Of a DNA stretch of 64,000 nucleotides, positions 10,401-19,706 are shown one piece after another; positions within the stretch are counted from its first letter, which is position 1, and the number at the start of each line of letters is the position of its first letter. The stretch is from Istiophorus platypterus (Eukaryota; Chordata; Actinopteri; Istiophoriformes; Istiophoridae), in contig CM029114.1 of assembly GCA_016859345.1 (NCBI GenBank), positions 18,003,501 through 18,067,500 on the forward strand, read 5' to 3'. Both the position numbers and the translations under genes were made by a program. The notes below the pieces were generated by a model. It saw only the letters and a program-made list of their open reading frames with translations. It did no database searches and was not told the origin of the DNA.

Positions 10401-11971
10401 TGGGTCTACCTTTCGTCCACTTGGATGAACAAAGTGCTCTTGTGCACTATATTGGTATGTTTGTTTTTTTTAATCTCTTGGAAAGTACCTGAACACAGAA
10501 TTTTTTCATCTACTACTACGTCATCAGATTACACCAATGTGCAAAGCAGAAAATGCAATGAAAAACAACTATATTGCACCTTTTTGTAGACAAACTGGAC
10601 AAGTTAACAATATTTCTCACTTTTGATAGGCACTGCGCGTTGTTTTGATTTAATACGTTGCAATGGTGGTAAATATAATTTTCCCATCTGGGCTGATAAC
10701 GTTTGGCAACGTTAGTTGTTTGCTGACATGAGCTCAAAAGCTTCAAACTTATACTGTCAATAATTTCCAGCAGCTGTAGGCTGATCTCAGTGAGGTCACC
10801 GGCTCTTTTAGGTCCAAATAACAAAGATAAATTCAAGGTTCAAGGCATATATGTAAAACTACAGTGCTCGTAGTGATTAGACAGGTTTCACCAATGACAC
10901 GTGTGAAGTGTTTATTTTGAGTTGTAACTATGCCCATGTTCTAGCTGAAGCTACCAAACAACCAACTGCATTTAGATTAGTGGACTAAATTACCTGTCCA
11001 GCGGAAAAAACGAGCAACTTCGGCGTCACTCTGAAAACATTTGGCCCCGTCGGCGACTTCCATCCGGGGGAGGCCACTCCGGTGTTTATCCCTGTTCTCC
11101 GCCGCCGCGATTCCGTTTCGCGTCGCTTCTTTGACGGCGACAAATAAAAAAATCACGCTCCCTCGCTTTTTCTCGTGCTAAATGACAAGCTCGTTCCTCC
11201 TTTGGTCACAATCTGGTTTCTCGGACCTCTAAGCTGATCACAGCCGATCCCCCCTCTTCGTTCTTCGTCGTTTTGCAGCGCAGCCAAATTCAAGCGGCGG
11301 CCGTGGAGGAGGACCCGCTCCCTGCGAGGGTGTGACGGGCTTATTCTAAACTAGCGGAAACGCGACGAGCCGTGGTGACGGGTTATTACACACCGATGAC
11401 AACACGATCGCGGAGGCTGTGATCGGCGTCTCCTAGCGGATCCACCGACATCCCACACGCCGACCCTCGGACGAGGCCGCCGCACGAAGCGCACGAAGCG
11501 GTGCCTTATCGGGAAGTGTTACCGGGAGAGCGGAGCCACGCACCGGGCCACTCACCAGGTCTCGGTCGAAGACGTCCTTTCGAGGCTCGGACGCTCGGGT
11601 CGACTCTCCGACTTGGTCCGTAGGTAGCTGGAGTCATAAAACACGTTGGTTAGTCGGCGGGTTTTGCGCGCAGGGTTTGGCGGAGACGCGCTCCGAGGGG
11701 GCGGGTAACGCTGGTCAGCGCCGCAGCCCTGACCGCGGTGCTAGCGAACCCACCTGTCCAGCAGGATAAACGCCATCTTCGGGTCCGTTTTGATACCGTA
11801 GCGCTTCTTAACTTGCTGCCACTTGGTGATGGCCGCGCCGATGGTTATCCTCGTCTTGCTGCGCCTCTTGTCGCTCTCTCGCTTCGCCCGCTGGCCTTCC
11901 TCTGACCTGACTCTTTTCTTCTTGACGGGAGACGTTAGACTGGCGAGTTTCTTGGGAGCCCTGGCCGCCAT
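7226..11971 (-). CDS. Transposase-related zinc-finger gene, intact six-exon ORF
   Basis: In coding order the exons are 11971-11754, 10086-9985, 8469-8370, 8001-7917, 7789-7711 and 7499-7226. Junction phases 2, 2, 0, 1, 2 all agree, giving one open frame of 285 residues. Exon 1 starts MAARAPKKLASL, is basic (KKKRVRSEEGQ, KRRSKTRITIG) and ends KTDPKMAFILLD. The middle is acidic and Ser/Thr-rich. The last exon carries FIVDEECILQLFRSC, then CRECNRQC and CDFCQSSCKW, a C4 zinc-ribbon-like set. I recall this layout from a large fish family of transposase-related 'uncharacterised' proteins, in which a long DDE-like core follows the zinc finger. Here the frame stops 36 residues after CKWTN, so that core is absent. 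A domesticated or truncated DNA-binding protein is the likeliest reading; a dead element copy is the alternative, though six intact exons argue against it. Intron 2 uses a GC-AG donor. Confidence 0.65.
7711..7789 (-). CDS. Exon 5 of the transposase-related gene
   Basis: Acceptor AACACAG and donor GTATGC border 79 nt reading DTQDDVDEEFSTSLSVGDG and on to VDLG. The acidic, serine-rich linker before the zinc-finger exon is usual for the family. Phase 1 in, phase 2 out, matching both neighbours. Confidence 0.55.
7917..8001 (-). CDS. Exon 4 of the transposase-related gene
   Basis: Acceptor CATTTTAAG and donor GTGGGT border 85 nt reading EPEKNDAACPRTKRQDEWTT and on to EEDI. It enters in phase 0 and leaves in phase 1, matching exons 3 and 5. 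Hydrophilic linker, no motif. Confidence 0.5.
8370..8469 (-). CDS. Exon 3 of the transposase-related gene
   Basis: Acceptor GTTTATTTAG and donor GTAAATG border 100 nt reading SESVHYEYPFMSSPNEAERE and on to SSENEK. Phase 2 in, phase 0 out, consistent with neighbours. Acidic, Ser/Pro-containing linker. Confidence 0.5.
8471..9984. other. Intron 2 of the transposase-related gene
   Basis: AT-rich intron with a GC donor at its right end. Apart from the non-LTR retrotransposon fragment at about 9110-9412, I see nothing in it except A-rich runs near 9590-9660. Confidence 0.5.
9110..9412 (-). mobile_element. Non-LTR retrotransposon endonuclease fragment
   Basis: The 100-residue minus-strand frame starts MLVIQCLLLNVRSLSSQKRI and continues with ...VDDLILISVKGPSLEDFDV. 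This resembles the N terminus of the APE-type endonuclease of LINEs (LNVRSL..K...I...I.....D.L.L.E.WL). The expected TETW-like catalytic text has decayed to LILISVKG. No reverse transcriptase is seen nearby, so this is a short relic in the intron. Confidence 0.5.
9985..10086 (-). CDS. Exon 2 of the transposase-related gene (GC-AG donor)
   Basis: Acceptor TTGTTTCTCCAG opens 102 nt reading (S)FERGLATLTPMKRKPFQV and on to GASSGTY. The family usually has an LLD-S-Y/F-E join here followed by a T-P-x-K-R basic block, which is seen (LTPMKRK). The donor is CTTACAG|GCAAGT, a textbook GC-AG site. Phase 2 both ends. Confidence 0.6.
10994..11150 (-). pseudogene. Decayed copy of the family's first exon
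   Basis: Minus-strand translation shows the first-exon signature split over frames: RRQRSDAKRNRGG in one, INTGVASPGWKSP in a second, SDAEVARFF in a third, then CTGGACAG|GTAATTT as the donor. The consensus would be R-I-N-x-G...W...SDAEVA-x-F-LLD. In the only phase compatible with exon 2 there is a TGA about ten codons before the donor and no ATG. It is therefore a broken paralogue of the exon at 11754-11971. Confidence 0.6.
11030..11740. promoter_or_regulatory. CpG island between first-exon copies
   Basis: CpG-dense sequence with many CGCGAC, GCCGCC and CGGCG motifs in an otherwise AT-rich region. It starts at the decayed first-exon copy and runs into the downstream flank of the intact one. 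It probably represents promoter sequence of the decayed copy plus intron 1 start of the intact gene. Start sites are not determined. Confidence 0.5.
11754..11971 (-). CDS. Exon 1 of the transposase-related gene (intact)
   Basis: The ATG at 11971 opens 72 codons plus two bases and ends CTGGACAG|GTGGGT. The exon is rich in Lys/Arg with a possible nuclear signal (PVKKKRVR), then KTRITIGAAITKWQQVKKRYG and KTDPKMAFILLD. The W-x-x-[LV]-K...G-x-KTD...LLD arrangement is shared with three other copies in the window. I infer a small helical, perhaps DNA-binding domain; its true function is unknown to me. Confidence 0.65.
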
Positions 11972-11979
11972 ATTTGTTA

Positions 11980-12050
11980 TTCAAAGCGTGATGACATCAC
12001 GGGGTGGCGTCACGTCCGGTGAGCCAGCTTCCCACGTCACGAACACGGGG
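11980..12050 (-). promoter_or_regulatory. CRE/ATF-like cluster upstream of intact exon 1
   Basis: Within 60 bases upstream of the ATG are GTGATGACATCAC (near-palindromic ATF/AP-1-like), GGCGTCACGTCC and CCCACGTCACG, all containing TGACG or TGACATCA cores on one strand or the other. This spacing is typical of housekeeping bidirectional or CRE-driven CpG promoters. Function is inferred from motif density only. Confidence 0.5.
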
Positions 12051-12257
12051 GAACACCTGTCACCTGCTCTGTCACTGACGCTTCACGGATTTAGCTTCAT
12101 CTAATGAATATTTGAGTTCTTAGGTTATGATAGAAAATAAAAAAACGAGCATACAACAATATACAACACACTCGTATAATTAATTTTTCAGATACACAAA
12201 TATGAATTGTCCAAAAAAGTACATTTTGAGCGGTAAATTAAGAGGGTCAAATCTAGC

Positions 12258-12303
<46 letters not shown>
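12258..12303. repeat. (AAT)n microsatellite
   Basis: About fifteen perfect trinucleotide units. Confidence 0.95.
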
Positions 12304-12305
<2 letters not shown>

Positions 12306-13019
12306 GCTGTGAGTATCGAAAATGAATGTTGATTTAATTAGCACGTCTTGTCATTTCTTTTTATTTCTTTATCTTTTATTGTTGTTCTTGAGGTTCTCTT
12401 TGTCAGTTACTCCCTCCATCATTTTGTTCTCAAAAATTTTCTGTACATCATTTTATTTAATAAGGCTTTATTTTTTGAACAGTTTTCTCACTTTCTCAGT
12501 TGTATCTTTATTCTTTATCAGCGGCCTTGTAAGTTTTATCTTTGTCTAACTGCTGAATGTTTTCCTTTGCTTTTATCGGTTCATGTAGATAGGCCAGCCA
12601 TGCAGAAAAAGTGAGCTGCTCTCTTAATGGTTGTATGAATAAAAGAATGAAAGAAGCAGGAAAAATGGTGTTTTGTTAGACACTAGTATGCTTGGCGACC
12701 ATGCATAGCCAAATAAAATATGCACCCATATAGTTTTTTTGCTAGCAATAATGTTTAATGACCAAGCAAGCTAAGGTTGGCAGCTAGCTGTTGTAATAAA
12801 CTGTTGTGGTGCTATAAGCAATATTGTACAAATGCATATTTGCTTTGTCCGATCTTTGTTGGCAGCTGTACTTCTCTGAGTTGTTGTTCATGCTCAGTTT
12901 GTGAGAACTAGATTTAAGAACTGCAACATTTAGTTCACATCATCTCAGTCATTGATTCAAAGTATTTTACATTGTGTCAGCACAGACTTACAAAAGGTGT
13001 TTGAGCACATGAAGATTGA

Positions 13020-14510
13020 CTGGGATAACACTGATCTAGATCAGTCAAAGGACACTCTGCATTTTTATTTATTTTTTTTTGGAAAGAACAATGTCTGAGC
13101 AATCTGTTAAGCAACAGGTGGGCTGGCTACGCACATGGATAAACGAGAAAGGCAGAGGAGTCTTCAAAATGCTGGACTTGGCCCAGGATGAGAAAGAGGA
13201 CCTGACTATAGTGCTGGAAGTGTCTGCCAGCTAAATAAGGAAAAACAAGAGAATTACTTGCTAACACTTGAAATGTAGGGAAAAGGGCAAAAGTAAGAGT
13301 TTTGATTACTTTGTCAAGTATTAAAGGCCACTTTTAATGGATTGAAACTGATGATATGCTAATTGATGCCATCTTCGCAGGAGTCTTTAAAAAAAAAAAG
13401 AGTGCAAGAAAACTTTCTGGATAGAGGCGAGGATCTGACGATTGCCAAGGCCATAGATATTCCACAACAAAATTTGACATCACAGAAAAAAATAGAAATT
13501 ACCAGATATGATGCTGTATGCTCTCAAGAGTCTACAGTAGCAGCAAAACCCAGGATGGCCGGCCAAAGTAAAGAGGCATGAGTGTGTAGTAACCAGTAAA
13601 GGATCAGGCATGTGAGGAAATTCTGAACATTATGCTCAATAAAAATGTGGGTCCAGTAGAGTCATTAACTGATAGCAAAATGTCAGTGTATACTGTCACA
13701 GGAGGTCTGATTCAGGATAGATACAGGTGCCAAGAGCAACACACTGACACTAGACACTTATCATTGACTCCTGCATACAGGTGAACTAAGATGCTCCAAC
13801 ACAGGGCTTGCTCCTACAACCACAAGCTTAGAGTCGTCCTTTACCATCTTGAAATGATCCCAGATTCATGATTTCCTGCTCAACATATGTAATTAATATC
13901 TAAGAACAGCAGAGACAAGCCGTGTAAACAACGTCTGTCCGTGACTGACTGAGTGACTGAGTCTTGCCACTGCCTGCAGAGTTTGATTTTTTCCGTGTGA
14001 CCAACTGGCCAATCAAAACTTAACTGAGACTCTTCTCATCTCTTAATGTTTGATTGACTGTTAGGGGAAAGACCTACAAGACTGCCACTCAAACCAACAG
14101 AAACTCCAGAACTTCCCTTTGAACAATACGTTTTTGACATTTTTGAGTTCAAAGGCAAGCACTCTCTTTTGTTAATGGACTACTACTAAAATTACATTGA
14201 AGTAGATAAGCTTCAAGACCTGTATAGTTGTACTGTCATTGAAGCACTGATAGTTTGGTTTAGAAGCCGTGGCATTCCCATGGTCATACACAGACAATTG
14301 ACAGCAGTATCCTGCAGAAGAGGTCAGAGGTTTTTTGTGAGAGTTATGGCACCTCAGACCACTCACTCTAATGGAGAACCTGCGCAAGCAGTGATAACAG
14401 TTAAAACACTTTTCACCAAAGCTCCAGGCAAACATCTGGCACAACTTGACAACAGAACCACCCCCGCACGAGTTAGGCCCTGCACAACTGCTTATGGGTA
14501 GCGGAACCAG
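13020..14510 (+). mobile_element. Decayed Ty3/Gypsy retrotransposon
   Basis: Plus-strand fragments occur in gag-pol order. At about 13390-13500 a gag-like frame has FLDRGEDLTIAKAIDI, resembling the gag motif that precedes the zinc knuckle. At 13720-13728 an aspartic-protease DTG sits in RIDTGAKSN. At about 14110-14185 an integrase-like VFDIFEFKGKHSLLLMDYY is followed by an in-frame TAA. At about 14356-14380 there is a THSNGEPAQAV block like the integrase Asn-Gly-Glu region. Stops and frame changes separate the parts. Only some 300 bases lie between protease and integrase, so the reverse transcriptase/RNase H region is essentially gone. I could not find LTRs. A non-functional relic. Confidence 0.75.
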
Positions 14511-14559
14511 AAGTACTCACAGGAAATGCAGTGTGTTTGTCGGTGAGTTTAGCACTTAC

Positions 14560-14797
14560 CGCTTTTGTTCATCAAAAACTGCTCCACAAACAAGGCAACC
14601 GTCATAGTCGGCATTTTTGGACAGTGGGTCGGAAGTAAATAGTACAGGGAGTAATGGAAGGACGAGGGGCAGCCACGACGAGCTGTTAGCTGAGGATCTG
14701 CAGGCGACAGGCTGAGCACCTCCAACTTCTCAGCGAGGTTTACACCTCTGCTATTAGCAGACGGTTGCCCACAGGATGATGGGAAAAGGCCAAGCAC
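14560..14797 (-). other. Doubtful further first-exon candidate
   Basis: An ATG-led minus frame from 14797 ends MTVALFVEQFLMNKSG at a strong donor (GCG|GTAAGT). The 'VALFVEQFL' end resembles the family's 'VALFLLD' end, but this frame reaches the donor in phase 1 whereas exon 2 needs phase 2. The phase-2 frame reads NADYDGCLVCGAVFDEQK without an upstream ATG that I can find. It may be a degenerate copy or coincidence. Confidence 0.2.
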
Positions 14798-15147
14798 TGC
14801 CTCACTTCTTCATTAAACACCAATAGCTTGGTCCTTGTTAGCCAGGGTACCTCTTAGGGTCGCCCATGCTCAGTGTGTTGCACACAAGTAAAACCTTTAC
14901 ATCCTCTCAATTACTGAGTCATGGTATTTTACAGCTGTAACTTAGCTACCCCTGCATCGAGGTTGCTTCGTAATGTCAACTTATATTGAAATTTGCAAAC
15001 AGCAAGTTAGGAGATTTACCAGCCAGATCATCCCCGGGAGTTTGAATGAATTATCTGAAGTCATCCACTCAAGAAAAAGGCAAGACATCAGCCAGCTAAA
15101 GGCCCAGCAGCTCAATACATTTCACCTGATTCACAACGTTGGTTTAC

Positions 15148-15290
15148 CTGCCCGATAGGAAGCGAGACATCTTCGGGTCGGTTTTAATCCCCCAAAACCA
15201 AACGAAGGTCTCTCCATGAACAAGCGACGTTGACCCTCGTTGTCACGTTTCCGCTTTGCCAGACGGGCTTTAAACGTACCTCGCCTCCCG
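15148..15290 (-). pseudogene. Frameshifted copy of the family's first exon
   Basis: The minus strand reads KARLAKRKR in one frame, TTRVNVACSWRDLRLVLG one base on, then IKTDPKMSRFLSGR another base on, and ends GGGCAG|GTAAACC in phase 2. Order and spacing copy the intact exon at 11754-11971, and the KTDPKM block is identical. The second shift coincides with a five-C run (plus strand, 15189-15193), so a base-calling error is possible there. Two shifts together suggest decay. Confidence 0.6.
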
Positions 15291-15504
15291 AAGCCTAAAG
15301 TGAGCTAGATTTACGCACCGGGGGCGCCCTGGGGGGGCGGAGGCGAGGCGCTCAGGACGTCAAGTCCTTTGGATTTTTTCCGGGACGACGCGCCTCGAGT
15401 CCTACATCAGCTTTTCTAACGTCCCGTTACATCCCGGTCACACGTGCAACAAGGAGCCGACTGACACACATCACACAGACACACACGCTGCTTCACGTTC
15501 TCGG

Positions 15505-15554
15505 GTTTAGCCCCGTTTAGCCCCGTTTAGCCCGGTTCAGCCCGGTTCAGCCCG
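15505..15554. repeat. 10-bp tandem repeat, five units
   Basis: Five consecutive 10-mers, GTTTAGCCCC twice, then GTTTAGCCCG, then GTTCAGCCCG twice. It lies just inside the intron after the alternative first exon. Confidence 0.9.
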
Positions 15555-15584
15555 GCCCGCTGTCGCCGTGCGCCTCTGACTCAC

Positions 15585-15787
15585 ACGTCGATGAGGGACA
15601 GCGCCGCCCCGGCGTCCGTTTTGAAGCCATTCCCGTCCCGCGGTTTTTTCCGGGGGCGGTGGGCCGGGCCCAGGTCGACCCGGGTCGCCCCCCTCCGCCG
15701 GTCCTCCTCCCGTTTGACCCGCCCGGGTTTCTTCACACACGGCCCGGCTAGGGACGCTTCCTCTTCTACGCCCGCACACACTCGCAT
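15585..15787 (-). CDS. Alternative first exon of the transposase-related gene
   Basis: Starting at the ATG at 15787 (or an in-frame ATG at 15826), the frame runs MRVCAGVEEEASLAG, a basic stretch (KKPGRVKREEDRRR), TRVDLGPAHRPRKKP and NGFKTDAGAALSLID. It ends GACGT|GTGAGT in phase 2, exactly the phase needed to join exon 2 at 10086. It parallels exon 1 at 11754-11971 block by block (TRV/ITI, KTD, L-x-L-I/L-D), although the conserved tryptophan is replaced. If spliced to the shared body, it would skip the Gypsy relic and the inner first exons. Whether it is transcribed is unknown. Confidence 0.45.
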
Positions 15788-15928
15788 CTTCCCCGTTTCT
15801 ACGGCGCCGGCTCGCAGCGATCTCACGAACCCGGGATAAAACGAAACGCTCCCGTGACCGTTGTTTTTATGTTTGCACCTTTTGGCTCCTCCCGGTTGCC
15901 GTAGCTCGGGATGTCTATTTGTTTAAAC

Positions 15929-15934
15929 TTTATT
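15929..15934 (-). terminator. Candidate distal poly(A) signal of smurf2
   Basis: On the minus strand CAATAAAGTTTAAAC is a canonical hexamer in A/T context, just before the CpG island. If used, the smurf2 3' UTR would extend over 5.6 kb. Confidence 0.4.
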
Positions 15935-17182
15935 GAAAAAGCATCAGAAACAGATCATTAGTAACCGAATCCAAACATCGATCAGACCAGAACATGACAT
16001 TTAGTATTTATTACATACGATTCATATACATAAATTACAATGATGAATTCAGAATTAAAAAAAAAAAACCATAAGGATAACATCTAATATCTAACGTTTG
16101 AAGGTTTTTAATAATAAAAATAATATGAATAATAATAAAATCAATAACAACACCAATAATAACAATAATATAAATTAATCATTCCTTTCAAAACAAAGTT
16201 ACAAAGTGTGTTTTCAACTAGAAATTTAGCAAAAGAAAAAAAATACTAAAATGAAATAAAACAGGCCTTTACATAAATAAAAAAAAAATATATGTTTTAA
16301 GAAGTGATTTCAAGGACTTTCACTCAAGTAAAATTTTAGACACTCATACATGAGTACTTCCTTTTTATGCTGCTTTATATTTGTATTTCACTACATATAA
16401 GAGGCAAATACTGTACATTTTACCATACAACATTTTTCTGACAAATACAGTTATCATTTACTTTGTATATCAGGAATGTAAACACAAAATATATCGTGGC
16501 CTTATACAATGTGATGTGTTGTTGTAACCATGCAGCAAAAAGTAGAGGATAAAATTAGCTCCGCCTTGACCAGTGACAGCATTAAAATACCTTCTACACT
16601 TTATAGTGCTAGACTTTAAGTACATATTACTGATAATACTTCTGTAATTACATAAAAGTATTTTTGTTTATAATTGAGTATCATTAGCGTTAGAGCTTTC
16701 TGCTTTTACTTTGAAGAAGTATTGAGATTCTTACTAAAGTTTTCAATGGGACCAGAGGTATTGTAACCTTTTGTCACTATAGATTCCTGAGGCTCATTTG
16801 TGATAATATAGGAACATTTGTTCTTAATGTTTGATTCTGGTCACAGCACAAGTCTGCTGCCTATTCTAAAGAAGGCTTTTGTATCAGAGGCTCTTTTGGT
16901 GCAGCTACACTTTTATTTCACTCTCTGACACATGATTTTCTTGTAAGATTTTGACTGATTCATCCTTAGTCTTGACTTTTAGACATCACTGAAGATTAAC
17001 CAAAACCTTGTGATGCTCATATTGTTCACCAAACTCATACTTCTTGAATACTCATTTCAGTCCATTTACTACAAGCATCATTTATGATGCATAAAAATCA
17101 TCACAATGTTGCAGCAGAACAAAAAGACAGTAATACATGTGGTTCTATAAAACATAATGCTGTGAGGTCCAAACAGCATAGT

Positions 17183-17222
17183 TTTATTGCTCAGCTTTCT
17201 GCAAGGTTACAAGAAGTTTATT
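17183..17222 (-). terminator. smurf2: Paired poly(A) signals, probable smurf2 3' end
   Basis: Two AATAAA hexamers on the minus strand (17217-17222, GTAATAAACTTC; 17183-17188, GCAATAAAACTATG) lie 28 bases apart. They are typical of a used cleavage region. Confidence 0.45.
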
Positions 17223-18565
17223 ACATTGCTTCTTTATTGTCCTTATGTACAGGTGTCAGTTACAAGCTCACAGAGCAGCTGATGTGAAAAACTATGAACA
17301 TGTATACTGTAGTAATAAATACAAAAAACCGAGAATCGAAAGAAATAAAACATGGTGCAGTAAAAAAAAAAAAAAAGTTTCTGTTTTGTACTGAATTCAA
17401 TCAAAAGTCATTAACACACACACGACTTTGCACATTAAACTGTAAATTTGTGTTTTAAAAGTGTGGGGAGAGCTTGTTGTTCTGGTTTGTAACCAATCAA
17501 ACAATCATTACAATACATAATTTTGACCAAACCTCAATTTATCAAAGTACATTAATCAGATTGAACCGAGTAGACAAAATTGTCTGTCAATCAAAGCTTG
17601 ATAAAGTTAACAATGACCTGCTAAATTGTATTGGATGTGTGACCAGTTTGGCTGCTGAACTAGGGAGAAGTGTGATTTCCCCCTGTCTGGAACTACTCAA
17701 CCCCCACAACTTTTGCACTGAAGACTGAACCAGCCAGAAAACTTGGTGCCAACAAAAGTAACAAAGAGCAGAAGAGGACTGTGTGCACTGGACAAACATA
17801 CATGTGTGTGCATATCAAGAACCTGTGTGTGTATATATATTTCATACATAAAAATCAATCAGTCCATTAAGTATTTGCTAAATAGAAGGAAGTGTCTGAT
17901 TATAACTTGGAGCCAAGGGATGCATAATGTGTGCAAAAAAAGAAACTTGTAATGCATTTCTTTTCTGACTCTGAGTTATTAAAGGCAAAACCAAATAAAT
18001 TCTCTGCAACTGTACAAAGACAACAAGTTCAATTTCAATGTCCAGTTTTGTTTATCTGTTTTGTCTCATAATGACCAAAGACAAATGTTTTCTGAATATC
18101 AGCTAACAAACTGTTCATGGTTGTAAATAAATGCAGGCAGAATACATAAAAAAAGAACAAGTTTTCCTAGATTAATAAGTGAGCAAAATAAATAGGCTTG
18201 ATCTCTGGAGCGTCCATTCATGCAGAGGGTTTTTTTTTTTTCTTTTTGGCAAGAGGCTCAGGTGATCGAGCTGCTCCCCACTGTTGCCTCTCCGGTTTTT
18301 AGTGACTCTTCATTTTGGTTGAGCATTTTCACTGTGTAGCACCCAGGAGTTCCGCAGCAGTTGGTAGTGAACAACCAACACTTGCGGCTCTGAGCATCTG
18401 AGGCTGCCAACAGCATTCAGGCTATTATCTCGCTTTTAAAAAATTCATGTTGCAAACAGACTGCTCTTGTGCATATAAAATATGGTTGTGTGTGCTGTTT
18501 TGCATTCAATGGTGACACAGATGCTTGGAGCAGCAAAAATCGCCTATCTTGTCCTCCTATGAAGG

Positions 18566-18628
18566 TTGTGTGTGTGTGTGTGTGTGGGTGTGGGTGTGTG
18601 TGTGTGTGGGTGTGTGTGTGTGTGTGTT
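18566..18628. repeat. (TG)n microsatellite
   Basis: Interrupted TG dinucleotide run within the smurf2 3' UTR region. Confidence 0.9.
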
Positions 18629-19706
18629 TGTTTCAAAATGTGAATGTGATTGACCAAAAGAAAATCTCACTTTAAACTGCCAAATTTTAAACTATCATTG
18701 GTTCAAAGACATGGCCTTTGAAATATAGCTTCCATTAAAACCAGTTTTAACCAGTTTTACCCACTCTCACATACTAGCCTAATAAATGTAAAAAAACAAA
18801 CAAAAAACAAACAAAAAAAAACAGTGAACAAAACAAAGAACATCACCTGAGAATGCAAAGAGGTCTGTGACAGACACCAACATGCTTGCATTTAAATTGA
18901 ACAGAAAGAACAAGCAACAATATACAAAATAGCTATGTATTTGTACATACTCAAAAATTACAGGTGTATAGATACTTTTTACTCTGTATATTTCTAATGT
19001 AGTTGAATAGCAAATGAAACATGATATATCTTAATCTAACATGAAGAGAGCACTCCTGCCATCACTGCTCAGTTTGTAAAGTGCTCGTAAGTGACAACAG
19101 ATAGAGAAAGAAATAACTTTTGTCTTACTAAACTGATGTGACTGAAAATAGACATCCGCCTTGAAAGGCTTTTTAATCAAGCCTGGTCCCGAGGACAGTT
19201 GTGCCCTTTTCACATATGATTTGACAGGACGTGTGCTGAATTACGCTTGGTGGGATAGAATGACAAAAAAAACATGCATACTTGTAACTTCTGTAGGAAA
19301 ATGTGTGAATAGGAGTAAAGGAAGACAAACCAGGCTCAAACAGTGAGGTTGGATCAGCTTTTCAGCGACATATACAGGATACTGTGAGGAGTTGAAGGGG
19401 AACTTGTCTACATAATCTCTACCTTCCTTGCATACAAATGTACGTTTATGTACACATGCAGAAACACACACGTTTTAAAGAGCTGTGGCCACAGTTTGCA
19501 GTGTTTCAGGGGAAAAGAAATAAGAATAATGCCTTCTTCTTCACCAGAGTCCGTCCCTCATCTATGAACAACTGCCACAAGCTCAGATCAAAGACGCCAC
19601 AAAACATCTGACCCACTGTATGTCTAAGTCAGTCTGTATGAGTTCCACTTCAAAATGATATATTCACTGTTTAAATTATATGGTTTTACAGGTAAAAAAT
19701 GACTGC

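Larger units (their letters stand above)
15300..15860. promoter_or_regulatory. CpG island over the outer first exon
   Basis: CpG-dense DNA covering the phase-compatible first exon at 15585-15787 and its flanks, ending abruptly at AT-rich sequence near 15900. It is the likely promoter of an alternative transcript of the transposase-related gene. Confidence 0.5.

Noticed and set aside
15591..15839. 82-codon plus-strand open frame in the CpG island
   Set aside because: GC-rich shadow of the minus-strand alternative first exon, which has a donor in the right phase and family similarity.
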